Notes under the pieces: generated by a model | The model's database searches: none | What the model was told of the DNA's origin: nothing | What the model saw: only the letters and a program-made list of their open reading frames with translations | Shown: piece by piece, positions 24,655-32,339 of the stretch | How the letters are laid out: every line of letters begins with the position of its first letter | Numbering within the stretch: the stretch's first letter is position 1 | Translations under genes and position numbers: made by a program | Assembly (NCBI GenBank): GCA_018304425.1 | Contig: JAGVWE010000007.1 | Span: 1 to 64,000, forward strand | DNA length: 64,000 nucleotides | Direction of reading: 5' to 3' | Source: Candidatus Iainarchaeum sp. | GTDB taxonomy: Archaea > Iainarchaeota > Iainarchaeia > Iainarchaeales > UBA10219

Positions 24655-24798
24655 TTGATTTATAAGGGGCCGGCAGCATAGGGTATTGAACGGCAAGATT
24701 CACCAACCGTTCAAACCCCTCGCATTAAGTCGTCGAAAAGGGATTGAGGTGGGGCCCTGAAGGGCATTCAATCCCTTTTTCTATTTTTCTTCGCTCTG
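24655..24798 (+). ncRNA. Structured RNA or leader with two hairpins and a T-rich end
   Basis: A TATA-like TGATTTATAAGG (24655-24666) predicts a transcript from about 24688. Hairpin one pairs TTGAACGG (24686-24693) with CCGTTCAA (24707-24714). Hairpin two pairs AAAAGGGATTGA (24736-24747) with TCAATCCCTTTT (24768-24779) and has an inner GCCCT-GA-AGGGC stem. A T-rich tract (TTTTTCTATTTTTCTT) follows. It may be a small RNA with a terminator, or the regulated leader of the membrane protein gene at 24819. No known RNA family is recognised. Confidence 0.45.
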
Positions 24799-24818
24799 CA
24801 TTGAATGGAGGTAAGAAT

Positions 24819-25139
24819 TTGCCTGAATCAATCGTTCATCCATGGGATGCCCTGCGGGAAGTCAGTGACGTCGCGGCCCAAAACGACGCTTTCACGCGCT
24901 TCCTGGTGTTGCTGCTCTCGGCCGCCATCCTGTTCATCGCGGTCAAAGCCTATCAGAAGAACAAGTCCGAGCGCCTCAAGTTCGTCACGCTTGCCTTCGC
25001 CTTGTTCGCGGTCAAGTGGGGGTTGAAGGTGCTGGACCTCTTCGTGAGCCCGGGCAACTTTTTCAATGACGCCAGCGAAAACGTGTTCGAGTTGTTGATT
25101 CTGGGCTCGCTTTTCACGGCGCTCTTCCGGAAAGAATGA
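24819..25139 (+). CDS. Small integral membrane protein
   Basis: The start is taken as TTG 24819 because GGAGGT (24807-24812) sits 6 bases before it; a TTG at 24744 would translate through the upstream hairpin. About 106 residues with three hydrophobic helices (FLVLLLSAAILFIAVKAY, FVTLAFALFAVKWGLKVL, VFELLILGSLFTALF). It is followed by a two-domain winged-helix regulator on the same strand, a pairing common in archaea in which the membrane protein may report to the regulator. No family is certain. Confidence 0.6.
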   Translation: MPESIVHPWDALREVSDVAAQNDAFTRFLVLLLSAAILFIAVKAYQKNKSERLKFVTLAFALFAVKWGLKVLDLFVSPGNFFNDASENVFELLILGSLFTALFRKE

Positions 25140-25162
25140 TGCGTTGGTGCGTGGGTGCCTGA

Positions 25163-25699
25163 ATGGATGACGCCGAGCAAGCCCTGGAGTTGAACGTCCG
25201 GAACCGCTTATACGACGCCGTCAACGAGAGCCCGGGCCTGCACTTCCGGGAACTCCAGAGGCGAACCGGCATCGCGGTCGGCAGCCTCCAATACCACCTG
25301 GACTTCCTGGAACGCGTGCACCTGGTGCGGAAAGTAAGGGAAGGCAAGTTCACCCGCTATTACTCGGTGCGCGGCGAACAGTTGGGGGAAGGGCAGCGCG
25401 TCATGTCCCTCATCAGGCAGGACAGCATCCGCCGCATCGTGTTGTTCCTCCTGCACCCGAGGCCCCGGCAAGCCAATAACCTCGAGATCAGCCGGGGCAT
25501 CGGGTTGAGCCCTTCCACGGTCTCCTGGCACCTCCAGAAAATGCTGGAAGCCAACCTGGCCCTCAAAGAGCAAAGGGGCAGGGAAGCCTTTTTCTCGCTT
25601 GCCAACCCCGTGCAGGTGGCCCAGCTCCTCGTCCAGCACCGGAAGTCCTTCTTGGACGAACTCGTGGACAACTTCGCCGAAGTATGGCAACAGATTTAG
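25163..25699 (+). CDS. Tandem winged-helix transcriptional regulator
   Basis: 178 residues forming two winged helices. The first (about 8-75) has LHFRELQRRTGIAVGSLQYH; the second (about 88-155) has LEISRGIGLSPSTVSWHLQK. Duplicated ArsR-like domains of this kind are typical archaeal regulators and usually act as dimers on DNA. It is on the same strand as, and 23 bases after, a small membrane protein, and 10 bases before an RNA methyltransferase. Confidence 0.75.
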   Translation: MDDAEQALELNVRNRLYDAVNESPGLHFRELQRRTGIAVGSLQYHLDFLERVHLVRKVREGKFTRYYSVRGEQLGEGQRVMSLIRQDSIRRIVLFLLHPRPRQANNLEISRGIGLSPSTVSWHLQKMLEANLALKEQRGREAFFSLANPVQVAQLLVQHRKSFLDELVDNFAEVWQQI

Positions 25700-25709
25700 G
25701 GGGAAAGGA

Positions 25710-26621
25710 ATGCCAGCCCCTTTTCTGCCGGAAGCCTTCGTGGAAAAGTTCACGCGCTTGCTGGGCAGCGAAGCCGAAGAATTCTTCGCGTACTCCCGGC
25801 GAAAGCTGGGCAAGAGTTTCCGCGTGAACCCCTTGAAGGCAGTCATGCCTGCCGTGCAAGCCTCGCTGGAACGACAGGGCTTCGGGCTCGAGCCGCTCTC
25901 CTTTTCCCCGGAAGCGTTCCGGGTGCCGGGGGAAAACATTGAGCTTGGCAAGACTCCGGAGTATGCCCTGGGCTCGATTGCCGTGCAGGAAGCGAGTTCC
26001 ATGGTTCCAGCGCTCGTCCTGGCCCCGCAGCCCGGCCAACTCGTGCTGGACGCCTGTGCCGCGCCGGGCAGCAAGACCTCGCAAATGGCGGCGCTCATGG
26101 AGAACCAGGGCGGCATCCTGGCCTTGGACGTCAACCGGGAACGCGTGAAGTCCTTGAAGTTCACCCTGGGCCGGCTGGGCGTGGCGAATACCGTGGTTGC
26201 CTTGAACGATGCCACTAAAACCGCGTTTCCCGCCTTGTTTGACCGGGTTTTACTGGATGCCCCGTGCTCGTCCGAGGGCCTGGTCCGCAAGCGCCTGGAT
26301 GCCTTAAAGGGCTGGAGCCCCCGCCTCGTGGAATACAAGGCCAGGCTCCAAAAAAAGCTCATCCTGAAAGCCTTTGACGCGTTAAAGGAGGGCGGGCAAC
26401 TGGTTTACTCGACGTGCACGCTTTCCCCAGAGGAAAACGAGGAAGTGGTGCAGTTCCTACTCGCCGAGCGGCCCGCGGCCGGGTTGTTGTCGGTGAGGCT
26501 TCCCGGGTTCCGGTTTCGTCCCGGCCTCTTGGAGGGCCTGGAGGCGTGCGCGCGCGTCTTGCCCCAGGACAACGACTCGGAAGCCTTTTTCGTGGCGCGC
26601 CTCGGGAAGGGAAAAGCATGA
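25710..26621 (+). CDS. RNA (cytosine-C5)-methyltransferase, NOL1/NOP2/Sun family
   Basis: 303 residues from ATG 25710 (MPAPFLPEAFVEKF) with AAAGGA just upstream. SAM-binding motif I is VLDACAAPGSKTSQMAAL (about 112-129). Both cysteines of the mechanism are visible: the release Cys in LLDAPCSSEG (motif IV) and the nucleophile in VYSTCTLSPEENE (motif VI). It makes m5C in tRNA or rRNA. The stop overlaps the start of a PUA-like gene, which probably supplies RNA binding in trans. Confidence 0.85.
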   Translation: MPAPFLPEAFVEKFTRLLGSEAEEFFAYSRRKLGKSFRVNPLKAVMPAVQASLERQGFGLEPLSFSPEAFRVPGENIELGKTPEYALGSIAVQEASSMVPALVLAPQPGQLVLDACAAPGSKTSQMAALMENQGGILALDVNRERVKSLKFTLGRLGVANTVVALNDATKTAFPALFDRVLLDAPCSSEGLVRKRLDALKGWSPRLVEYKARLQKKLILKAFDALKEGGQLVYSTCTLSPEENEEVVQFLLAERPAAGLLSVRLPGFRFRPGLLEGLEACARVLPQDNDSEAFFVARLGKGKA

Positions 26622-26908
26622 CCTTTGAACCCGTGTCGGACGCCGAAGCCCGTCGGCTGGTGAATGCCTTGGCCCAACAATTCGGCGAAGGCATGCGCGG
26701 GTTCTTCGAGGGAAAAGTGTTTTTCGCGCGCGGCAACCACGCGTGGCTCGCGACTAGGGAATGCATGGAACTTATTCGGTCCTGCCGCGGCGTGAACGTC
26801 CAACAGCCGGGGTTGCTGGCGTTGGTGGACGTGAAGGCGTGCACGCCGTCCAGGGAACTCGCCGGCCTGCTGCAGGCCGTTTCACCTGGTTTAGGCAGAT
26901 TTGTTTAA
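26618..26908 (+). CDS. Small PUA-like protein (NIP7/RsmF-tail type)
   Basis: 96 residues from ATG 26618, overlapping the methyltransferase stop (ATGA). It opens MTFEPVSDAEARRLVNALAQ and has the string FFEGKVFFARGNHAWLATRE, reminiscent of the NIP7-like or post-PUA domain that follows RsmF-type methyltransferases. Here it is a separate coupled gene, so it probably works with the upstream enzyme on RNA. The 3' end overlaps the convergent gene by 4 bases. Confidence 0.55.
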   Translation: MTFEPVSDAEARRLVNALAQQFGEGMRGFFEGKVFFARGNHAWLATRECMELIRSCRGVNVQQPGLLALVDVKACTPSRELAGLLQAVSPGLGRFV

Positions 26909-27768
26909 GCGGATGGGCTCCTTGTTGGATGCCCGGCCTCTTGCGGCCGTGAACCGGTTACCGGGTGCGTGGCGGGCAGCCGGGTCACGCACAGGGATTG
27001 CACGTACAGGTGGCTACTGGGCTGCTCCTGCCATTCATTGCGGAGTTCGGCGTGGAGGCCCTGCGAGGCGAACGCCTGCCTAATGTTGCTGTCGCTCATG
27101 AGTTCGGGGCGAATGACTTCGATGTAGGCGCGTCCGTCAGGTGTCAGTATCTGGTTCAGTAAACCGGCCAGGTACTTGGGGTGCAGGGTCTGCGTTTCGC
27201 CGGCATGGCAGACGACGAAGTGGAATGTTTTGCCTTGTTTCACAAATCTAGAGATGAGCCGCTCAATGCGTCCCACGCGATAATCGTCAAGTTCCTTGAA
27301 TGGATATATGGCCTGCTTTGGGGCCTTGGGAGTCGGGCGGGCCACTCTTTCACGTGGAAGCGGCGGCCTGCGCAGGCCCGTTGCGGTGACCTCCACGGTG
27401 TCTTTGAACAAGGTCTTGATGCCGCGGGCGAGAATTGCGTTTCCGGCGCTGAGCTCGAGCACCCGCACCTGCTCTGTTTCAGGGATTTCGGTCTGCTTTT
27501 TCCCGACTTCGGTTCCAAGGTCGGTTCTGAAGACTTCCACGAATTTCCGCCGGCCGCTGTGCGTGTAATAGGCTAGATTTCGTCTCCCACGTATGCCGAC
27601 CAGGTCCTGCCTGCGCGCCCGCTGGAACATCCGGGCTTCTGACGTCCGGCCGCTGAGCCTTCCGCGTATTTTGATTCCAAGGGTCTTCAGCCGGGTTCGG
27701 GTTCCCTGTGCGGCCCTTTGCAGTGTTTCCATTAAGCGGCGCATAGCTACCCTAGATATGGGCGCCAT
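26905..27768 (-). CDS. Divergent SAM-methyltransferase-like protein
   Basis: 287 residues. The first 70 residues are very basic (RLKTLGIKIRGRLSGR). The middle resembles a Rossmann methyltransferase: VRVLELSAGNAILARGIKTL (about 100-119) as motif I and a late strand FHFVVCHAGETQTLHPKYLA then LTPDGRAYIEVI. The usual GxGxG is replaced by SAGNAI, so activity is uncertain. The C-terminal 20 residues are low complexity. It starts 26 bases beyond tRNA-Ile on the same strand. Confidence 0.5.
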   Translation of the reverse strand: MAPISRVAMRRLMETLQRAAQGTRTRLKTLGIKIRGRLSGRTSEARMFQRARRQDLVGIRGRRNLAYYTHSGRRKFVEVFRTDLGTEVGKKQTEIPETEQVRVLELSAGNAILARGIKTLFKDTVEVTATGLRRPPLPRERVARPTPKAPKQAIYPFKELDDYRVGRIERLISRFVKQGKTFHFVVCHAGETQTLHPKYLAGLLNQILTPDGRAYIEVIRPELMSDSNIRQAFASQGLHAELRNEWQEQPSSHLYVQSLCVTRLPATHPVTGSRPQEAGHPTRSPSA

Positions 27769-27793
27769 GGAAGAATAAAAGCTTTATGGGGAG

Positions 27794-27868
27794 TGGGCAG
27801 GGGCGGATTTGAACCGCCGACCTCTCCGTTATCAGCGGAGTGCTCCAACCAGACTAAGCTACCCGCCC
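27794..27868 (-). tRNA. tRNA-Ile (GAT anticodon)
   Basis: All arms fold: the acceptor GGGCGGG pairs with CCTGCCC (one G-T pair), the anticodon stem CTCCG/CGGAG encloses loop CTGATAA (anticodon GAT), and the T arm GGCGG/CCGCC encloses TTCAAAT. The discriminator is A73 and no CCA is encoded. It is divergent from tRNA-Gln; the 80 bases between hold a TATA-like CCTTTATATG at 27911-27920. Confidence 0.95.
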
Positions 27869-27948
27869 AAGGGGCTGACAAGCCGGATTCCACCTAATTC
27901 GGTAGGAAAACCTTTATATGCCTTTTCAGCGCCCTTACTGTAGGCTTT

Positions 27949-28114
27949 AGCCCCATCGTCTAGTGGCCAAGGATACAGGGCTTTGAACCCGCCCTTTTCT
28001 TTCTTTGAAAGAAAGAAAAGTGCAGGGTGCCCAAAAGAAAGAAACGGCTCTTTTGGTGTGCCTTCAATGTGGGGAAGATACCCTGGGACAGGAGTTCGAA
28101 TCTCCTTGGGGCTA
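27949..28114 (+). tRNA. tRNA-Gln (TTG anticodon) with a 93-nt intron
   Basis: Exon 1 (27949-27986) and exon 2 (28080-28114) join to a full tRNA. The acceptor AGCCCCA pairs with TGGGGCT with discriminator A; an A1-U72 pair is typical of archaeal tRNA-Gln and is read by GatDE. The anticodon stem CAGGG/CCCTG encloses CTTTGAA, anticodon TTG. The T arm is AGGAG/CTCCT. The intron sits at the canonical 37/38 site and contains a strong hairpin (CTTTTCTTTC 27994-28003 with GAAAGAAAAG 28011-28020). GatD and GatE in this window would convert its Glu-charged form to Gln. Confidence 0.85.
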
Positions 28115-28147
28115 TCCGCTCACGCGGCGGATGGGCGCGCATACGTC

Positions 28148-28166
28148 GGCCCATCTGCGATGGGCC
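28148..28166. repeat. Perfect 8-bp hairpin after tRNA-Gln
   Basis: GGCCCATC (28148-28155), loop TGC, GATGGGCC (28159-28166). A related GATGGGC occurs just before at 28130-28136. It matches the style (7-10 bp perfect stems, 3-base loops) of the hairpin array beside the second tRNA-Pro copy. Confidence 0.6.
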
Positions 28167-28189
28167 ATAAATAGTCTCGTGGTGCAACA

Positions 28190-28378
28190 ATGGGTTTCCT
28201 GGATTTCCTGAAAAAAAAGGGCGGGCAACCAGCCGGCGGAGAAGGCCTCGCCGAAGGCAAGTACGCCGAGGCCTGCACGCTCTGTGGGAAAGCCCCCACC
28301 GACAAGAAGTGGATGGCCCAGTTCTTCCACAAGAAATGCTTCCGCAAGATGAAGAAAGCCGGGAAAGGAATGATATAG
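28190..28378 (+). CDS. 62-residue treble-clef-like zinc protein
   Basis: Starts at ATG 28190, about 20 bases after the TATA-like CCATAAATAG. An amphipathic start (MGFLDFLKKKGG) precedes a Gly-rich linker and the zinc motif CTLCGKAPTDKKWMAQFFHK followed by KCFRKMKK. CxxC plus HxxxC fits one zinc site. Such small proteins are common in DPANN archaea; the function is unknown, probably nucleic-acid or protein binding. Confidence 0.6.
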   Translation: MGFLDFLKKKGGQPAGGEGLAEGKYAEACTLCGKAPTDKKWMAQFFHKKCFRKMKKAGKGMI

Positions 28379-28414
28379 CGCAGCGTTGCGAATGAAAAAC
28401 AAGATGGGCAAAAA

Positions 28415-29032
28415 ATGACGCACGATGCAAGAAAGCACTGGGAGAGTATTTATCAAGCGAAAAAATCCGATGAATTGAGTTGGCATCAGGAGAAACCCGA
28501 AACATCGCTTAAGTTGATTGTTGAAACCGGGTTGGGAAGGGATGCCGGCATAATCGACGTGGGGGCAGGAGACTCAAAGCTGGTGGACAATCTTCTTGAC
28601 CTCGGTTTTAAGAACATAACCGTCTTGGATGTTTCCCCAACTGCATTGGAGCGGGCGAAGAAAAGGCTAGGAAGCAGGGCGGTCAGCGTTAAATGGGTGG
28701 CCTCTGATTTGAGGGAATTTGAAACAGGCGATAGCTACGACCTTTGGCATGATAGAGCAGTTCTCCATTTCTTGACCAACGAAGAAGACATTAATCGCTA
28801 TGTGGAAGTCGTGAGACGGGTCTTGAAACCAGGGGGTTACTTGATTGTCTCGGCCTTCTCATGGAGGGGGCCAACGAGGTGCAGTGGGCTGGACACACGG
28901 CAATACTCCGAGGCCTCCATGGAAAAGTTGTTCAACGATTTTGAGCGCATAAAAAGCTTTGAAGAGGAGCATGTAACCCCCTGGGGGGCCGGCCAGATTT
29001 TCCTTTGGAGCGTGTTCAGGAAAAAGGGATGA
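28415..29032 (+). CDS. Class I SAM-dependent methyltransferase
   Basis: 205 residues. HWESIYQAKKSDELSWHQEK at the N-terminus and GIIDVGAGDSKLVDNLL (motif I, about 44-60), VLDVSPTALERAKKRLG and LWHDRAVLHFLTNEEDI mark the group sometimes annotated as thiopurine S-methyltransferase-like or methyltransferase-25. The natural substrate is not evident. It is transcribed alone, 36 bases after the small zinc protein. Confidence 0.75.
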   Translation: MTHDARKHWESIYQAKKSDELSWHQEKPETSLKLIVETGLGRDAGIIDVGAGDSKLVDNLLDLGFKNITVLDVSPTALERAKKRLGSRAVSVKWVASDLREFETGDSYDLWHDRAVLHFLTNEEDINRYVEVVRRVLKPGGYLIVSAFSWRGPTRCSGLDTRQYSEASMEKLFNDFERIKSFEEEHVTPWGAGQIFLWSVFRKKG

Positions 29033-29114
29033 AACCGGATGGAGGGCGTCAATAGGGTGACTGAACCGAGCCGGCAAGGGAATGATTTAAATAGTGGGAA
29101 AGGCTAATTCTTTT

Positions 29115-29732
29115 GTGACCCGGAAACCGAAGACGCCGAGGCGTGCCGCGTTCGTTCTAAGCAACAAGACCAAGCGCTTGCCGTTGCCGGTTTTCACGCC
29201 ACACGAATTAGAGCACCGGATAAAGTTGCAGAAGCTTTTGAGCCCAGTCCAGTTATCGGAGCTCCGCACGCTTCCCGTGACGGTTTCCACCAACGTGTTT
29301 CGTCACGCGCTGCCCACCCTGGAACGAGTGCTTCAAACCCATGGAATGAGCGAAGCCCAGATTCGGGCCGCCGTGCAAGCCGCGCCCTGGGATGCCTTGC
29401 GGCGGATGGGCGGCCGGCATGAGCTCGTGGAAGGCAACCTGACCGGCTTGCTGGCTATTCGTCGTCTCCTCAACGGCCAGGCGTTCCCGGACTTCATCCG
29501 GTTCGCGGCGGCCTCCCCCGGTAGCATTTCTTCCCTCGTAACAGTCATTGAAGCGCATAGGGAAAGGGTTTCGCTGGACGAAGCAAAGGCCCTCCTTGTG
29601 GCCGATTACACGGATGTAGCGAGCATGGAACGCGGGCTTGGGTTGCTCCGGCAGCGGGCCGCTGAAAGAGCCGCGAAGCAACGGGAAAGCCGCGGCCCCA
29701 GTCAGCCGCGCATGTTCCGCGCGCACGCCTGA
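29115..29732 (+). CDS. Hypothetical basic helical protein
   Basis: A TATA-like GATTTAAATAG (29084-29094) lies 25 bases before GTG 29115, so a leaderless start there (MTRKPKTPRRAAFVLSN) fits better than GTG 29094, which sits on the box. About 205 residues, basic N-terminus, then helical repeats of about 35 residues (LPTLERVLQTHGMSEAQIRA, FPDFIRFAAASPGSISSLVT). The look is of a helical-repeat binding protein. No family is recognised. Confidence 0.5.
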   Translation: MTRKPKTPRRAAFVLSNKTKRLPLPVFTPHELEHRIKLQKLLSPVQLSELRTLPVTVSTNVFRHALPTLERVLQTHGMSEAQIRAAVQAAPWDALRRMGGRHELVEGNLTGLLAIRRLLNGQAFPDFIRFAAASPGSISSLVTVIEAHRERVSLDEAKALLVADYTDVASMERGLGLLRQRAAERAAKQRESRGPSQPRMFRAHA

Positions 29733-29748
29733 TTTCTCCGGGCTTTCC

Positions 29749-31107
29749 TCAGCCCAACAACGCAATCTGCACGTCCATGACATTGGTCTTCGTGTAGCCC
29801 GTCATCACGAGGTCCCCGAGTTTCGCGAAGAAGGCGTGCGAGTCGTTGTCGTCCAGGAACTTTTTCCAGTCCAGGCCCAGCGCATGGGCGCGGGCCAGCG
29901 TGGAAGTCGTGGCAATCGCTCCGGCCGCGTCGCTGGTTCCGTCGATGCCGTCGGTTCCAATCGAGCACAGCAAGGCGTTTTCGAGTTCACTCAATTCCTC
30001 GCAGCCGCCCAACACGAGTTCCAGGTTCCGCCCACCCCTGCCCTTTCCCTTCACCTTCACCGTGGTCTCGCCGGCCGCCAACAAGGCCAGCGGCCGGAAC
30101 TTGTGCTGCCGGGCGGCCAGCTTCAACCCGCTGGCCAGCTTCCAGCCCGCGTTCCGCGCTTCGCCGGCCAGTTTGTCGCTGAAGACCAGGCAGTGGATGC
30201 CGAGCTCGGAAGCCCGTTTCTTCAAGGCATTCAAGGCCACGGCGTTGTTCAGGATGACCAGGTTGTGCACGCTCCGGAAGCACTTGTCCTTTTTCTTGGG
30301 CGTGTCCCCGGTTTTTTTCCGGATGCCCTCCACCAGGTGCCGCTTGGCCGTGGCCGGACAGTTGTCCCACAAGCCATGGTTTTTGAGGACCAGGACAGCC
30401 GAGGCAAACGTGCATTCATCGGGGGCCGTGGGGCCGGAAGCGATGACGTCCAACGCGTCCCCGATGACGTCGGAGACGAGGAGGCACAGCAGGGTGGCCG
30501 GGGCCGCGGCCTTCGCCAATTGGCCGCCCTTCACCCTGGAAAGGTGCTTGCGCACGCAATTGAGTTCCCGGATGTTCGCCCCCGCTTTCAGCAGCCGGGA
30601 GGTGAGTTCCTGTTCGTCTTTCAGGGACACGCCTTCCGCCGGCAACGGGAGCAGGGCGCTGCCTCCCCCCGAGACCAGGCAGAGGATGAGGTCCTTTTCG
30701 CCCGCGCTTTTGGCGAGGTCGAAGATTTTTTTCGCGCCCTCGACCCCTCGCTGGTCCGGAAGCGGGTGCGCGGCCACGTTGACCTCGATTTTTTTGGTGG
30801 GCACGGCTTCCACCGTGTTCACGACGCCGCCGGAAATCCAGTCCCCCAGGACTTCCTCGACTACCAGGGCCATCAAGCCCGAGGCCTTGCCGAAGCCGAT
30901 GACGTACACGTGTTCGAAGGCCTTGAGGTCGAAGGACTTGTTGCGGACGCGCAACCGCGAGCCGCTGAGCTTCAGTTCCCGGTGCAGGGCCCGTTTCACG
31001 TCGATTTCCTCGAACACGGCTTCCAGGAGTTCCAGGCACTGGCCGCGCAGCCTTGCCTCGGAACTCTCGCCCTTGACCAGTCCGGCGGCGTTTTCAATCA
31101 GCGGCAT
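29749..31107 (-). CDS. Glycerate 2-kinase (MOFRL family)
   Basis: 452 residues in two domains. The N-terminal domain has VYVIGFGKASGLMALVVEEV (about 68-87) and the phosphate-binding CLVSGGGSALLPLPAEG (about 145-161). The C-terminal MOFRL domain has LAAGETTVKVKGKGRGGRN and LCSIGTDGIDGTSDAAGAIA. It phosphorylates D-glycerate to 2-phosphoglycerate, feeding glycolysis, as in archaeal branched Entner-Doudoroff routes. It is the last gene of the gatE operon, starting 1 base beyond the cupin gene's stop. Confidence 0.88.
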   Translation of the reverse strand: MPLIENAAGLVKGESSEARLRGQCLELLEAVFEEIDVKRALHRELKLSGSRLRVRNKSFDLKAFEHVYVIGFGKASGLMALVVEEVLGDWISGGVVNTVEAVPTKKIEVNVAAHPLPDQRGVEGAKKIFDLAKSAGEKDLILCLVSGGGSALLPLPAEGVSLKDEQELTSRLLKAGANIRELNCVRKHLSRVKGGQLAKAAAPATLLCLLVSDVIGDALDVIASGPTAPDECTFASAVLVLKNHGLWDNCPATAKRHLVEGIRKKTGDTPKKKDKCFRSVHNLVILNNAVALNALKKRASELGIHCLVFSDKLAGEARNAGWKLASGLKLAARQHKFRPLALLAAGETTVKVKGKGRGGRNLELVLGGCEELSELENALLCSIGTDGIDGTSDAAGAIATTSTLARAHALGLDWKKFLDDNDSHAFFAKLGDLVMTGYTKTNVMDVQIALLG

Positions 31108-31461
31108 TCATTTTCGCCCATAGCGGTCGGAAAACCGTTTTTCATCGTGTTCCAGGAACTTCCCAAAGGAAACCTCCAACACGCGTACGGGGTTTTTGCC
31201 GGCACTCAACCGGTGCCTTTGGCCGCGCCGGATGAACACCTGCTTTCCCCTGGCGGCCCGCATTTTCCTGCCATTCACCTGGATGGTGCCCTGCCCGTCC
31301 AAGACCACCCAGTACTCGTCGCGCCTGCGATGCGATTGCAGGGAAAGCGCTTGCCCGGGCTTCACGGAAATGATTTTGACCGTGCACTCCACGTTCAAGG
31401 CCAGGAGCTCGAATTTCCCCCAAGGCCGTTGAACGGTTTTGACGCGTGGCTTGCCTTTCAT
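31108..31461 (-). CDS. Cupin, type II phosphomannose-isomerase-like
   Basis: 117 residues from ATG 31461 (MKGKPRVKTVQRPWGKFELL), overlapping the upstream stop as TGATG; a start 15 bases earlier is possible. VQRPWGKFELL and LQSHRRRDEYWVVLDGQGTI are hallmark stretches of the isomerase domain found at the C-terminus of mannose-1-phosphate guanylyltransferase/phosphomannose isomerase proteins. As a stand-alone cupin it could interconvert fructose-6-P and mannose-6-P for glycan precursors. Confidence 0.75.
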   Translation of the reverse strand: MKGKPRVKTVQRPWGKFELLALNVECTVKIISVKPGQALSLQSHRRRDEYWVVLDGQGTIQVNGRKMRAARGKQVFIRRGQRHRLSAGKNPVRVLEVSFGKFLEHDEKRFSDRYGRK

Positions 31462-32339
31462 CACTTGAATCCCCATTTTTTGAGCAGCCTGGGAATGACG
31501 ATGAGGAAGTCCGAGGCAATGAACGTATAGCCCTTGACGGCGTGCAAGATGTCTCCGGCCCTCCCATTGAGGTAAGCGGCTGCGCAGGCAACGTCGAGGA
31601 GGCCGTTCTTGCTTGCCGCGAGGCCCAGGCAGATTCCAGCCAGGACATCCCCGGTTCCGCCCACGGTCATGCCCGCGTTCCCGGTCTTGTTGACTTTCGT
31701 GGTCTTGCCGTCGGACACGACGTCAAACCTTCCCTTCAACAGCACCACGCACCGGTGCTTTTTCGCGGCAGCCTCCACGGCCTTGATTTGCTTGGAGAGC
31801 TCCTTGGGCAGCTTCTTGCCCGTGAATGCCTCGAATTCCTTCGCGTGCGGGGTAATCAGGGCAGGGCCCTTGAACTTCAAGCCCTTGGCGGCCTTCAAGG
31901 CATCCGCGTCCACGATAAGCGGTTTCCTGATTTTGGGGAGCACCCTGCGCACGAAGGACCTGGTTTCCGGGTCGAGGCCCATGCCAGGCCCGATTAAGAC
32001 GGCGTCCGCCTTGGCCGCCTCGGCCAGCACTTCCCGGACATGCCTTTCACCAAGGTGGCTGCCGCGCAACTTCAAGGTGATGAGGTCCGGAGAAAACGAG
32101 TTGATGACCCAGGCCACTTTCTCAGGCGCCATGACCCTGACCAAGTCGATGCCGGTCCGCAGCGAAGCCAGGGCCGCCTGCGCTCCCAATGCGGGTGCGC
32201 CCACCAGTTCATTGCAGCCGCCCACCACCAGGGCCACGCCGTTCTCCCCCTTGTGGGAGTCGGGGCGTCTCTTCCGGGCGCACCGAACCACGTCCGCCGG
32301 ACTGCACAACCACACCATCTGCGAACCGGGCTTCGTCAT
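31461..32339 (-). CDS. nnrD: ADP-dependent (S)-NAD(P)H-hydrate dehydratase
   Basis: 292 residues of the ribokinase-like YjeF C-terminal family. Visible motifs are GENGVALVVGGCNELVGAPA (about 31-50), VLIGPGMGLDPETR, and the nucleotide site NKTGNAGMTVGGTGDVLAGI (about 218-237). It repairs hydrated NAD(P)H. The epimerase domain (NnrE) often fused to it is absent. Its start overlaps the gatE stop (ATGA), and its stop overlaps the cupin start, so the four genes form one tightly packed transcript. Confidence 0.88.
   Translation of the reverse strand: MTKPGSQMVWLCSPADVVRCARKRRPDSHKGENGVALVVGGCNELVGAPALGAQAALASLRTGIDLVRVMAPEKVAWVINSFSPDLITLKLRGSHLGERHVREVLAEAAKADAVLIGPGMGLDPETRSFVRRVLPKIRKPLIVDADALKAAKGLKFKGPALITPHAKEFEAFTGKKLPKELSKQIKAVEAAAKKHRCVVLLKGRFDVVSDGKTTKVNKTGNAGMTVGGTGDVLAGICLGLAASKNGLLDVACAAAYLNGRAGDILHAVKGYTFIASDFLIVIPRLLKKWGFK

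Noticed and set aside
27895-27925. Relation of CTAATTCGGTA here to the AbiE-flanking repeat
   Set aside because: Only about 11 bases match and the rest differs, which is too short to count as another copy.
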